From Flavobacterium sp. (GTDB lineage Bacteria > Bacteroidota > Bacteroidia > Flavobacteriales > Flavobacteriaceae), in the NCBI GenBank assembly GCA_023259675.1, contig JALRGT010000002.1, forward strand, positions 124,001-188,000: a DNA stretch of 64,000 nucleotides. The letters are read 5' to 3'. Under the pieces are notes generated by a model. The model ran no database searches and was not told the origin of the DNA. It saw nothing but the letters and a program-made list of their open reading frames with translations. Both the position numbers and the translations under genes were made by a program. Position 1 is the first letter of the stretch, and each line of letters opens with the position of its first letter. Positions 63,898-64,000 of the stretch are shown here, one piece after another.

Positions 63898-64000
63898 TGG
63901 GCGTGTCCCTCCGTAAAAACTACGGGTCGGGCTATCCGTTACAATCTTTTTATTTTGTCATACTGAGCTTGTCGATGTACAAAATAAAAAGGATTTTCAC
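63898..64000 (-). repeat. Dispersed hairpin element, copy D (reverse, cut by window end)
   Basis: Minus strand reads GTGAAAATCC, a 13-bp stem (CTTTTTATTTTGT / ACAAAATAAAAAG) around GACAAGCTCAGTATGA, then ATTGTAACGGATAGCCCG. The outer end matches copy B. The CTAGCCCTGAT end would lie beyond the right edge. Confidence 0.8.

Overview
The window is a stretch of chromosome from a member of the Flavobacteriaceae, most likely Flavobacterium. The base composition is AT-rich, promoters fit the Bacteroidetes pattern (TTG, about 20 nt, TAnnTTTG), Shine-Dalgarno sequences are mostly absent, and several gene forms are typical of the group: a SecDF fusion, a GatB/AspS fusion, a type IX secretion cargo with a gliding-motility C-terminal domain, and SusC-like DEVVVIGYGT linkers. 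No rRNA, tRNA, CRISPR array, prophage or integrase was found.

Layout. 1-12.6 kb: housekeeping and envelope genes (HIT protein, valS, a DUF1573-like protein, an aspartyl-protease/PDZ protein, a PLP aminotransferase, folE, cysS, yidD, lgt, a T9SS cargo protein). 12.8-24.7 kb: secDF, mdh, gyrB, a SpoU methylase, and a tight gatC-like/gatA/gatB-aspS operon for tRNA amidation. 25-31.2 kb: a small membrane-anchored protein, a GreA/B-like protein, and an outer-membrane beta-barrel/TPR pair interrupted by a four-helix-bundle gene that lies between inverted repeats. 31.4-39.3 kb: ftsE-like ATPase, TRIC channel, a TrmH-family methylase, rel/spoT, a Fur-family regulator, purA, a Nudix hydrolase and a peroxiredoxin. 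39.3-43.7 kb: an accessory island of small unrelated genes, all on the minus strand, separated by long imperfect palindromes. 43.7-57.9 kb: AEC transporter, meaB, prohibitin-like protein, MATE pump, OMP, cytochrome c peroxidase with a PhoX-like lipoprotein, PPK2, a beta-propeller-like protein, a scramblase-like protein, an SDR and an L,D-transpeptidase. 58-64 kb: an ECF sigma factor, a membrane partner and a vWA protein in one operon, then mtaB and a RelE/ParE toxin-antitoxin pair.

The most unusual part is 40.4-43.5 kb. Three intergenic spacers there (41833-41907, 42578-42703, 41123-41285, minus-strand sense) each carry a palindrome downstream of one small gene. All three keep an AACAGC box at the 5' end; in two of them the paired arms differ in sequence but still pair. 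This resembles an integrase-less gene-cassette array (attC-like/CALIN-like), although the match to classical attC sites is partial.

Several dispersed repeat families occupy intergenic DNA. One has fixed outer ends (CTAGCCCTGAT ... CGGAnAGC) around a variable hairpin and occurs four times. A TAGATAATAGACGAA family flanks the four-helix-bundle gene and even encodes part of a neighbour's signal peptide. A TATAAGTCATA palindrome occurs twice, and a 55-bp direct repeat bounds a gene-free segment beside the island.
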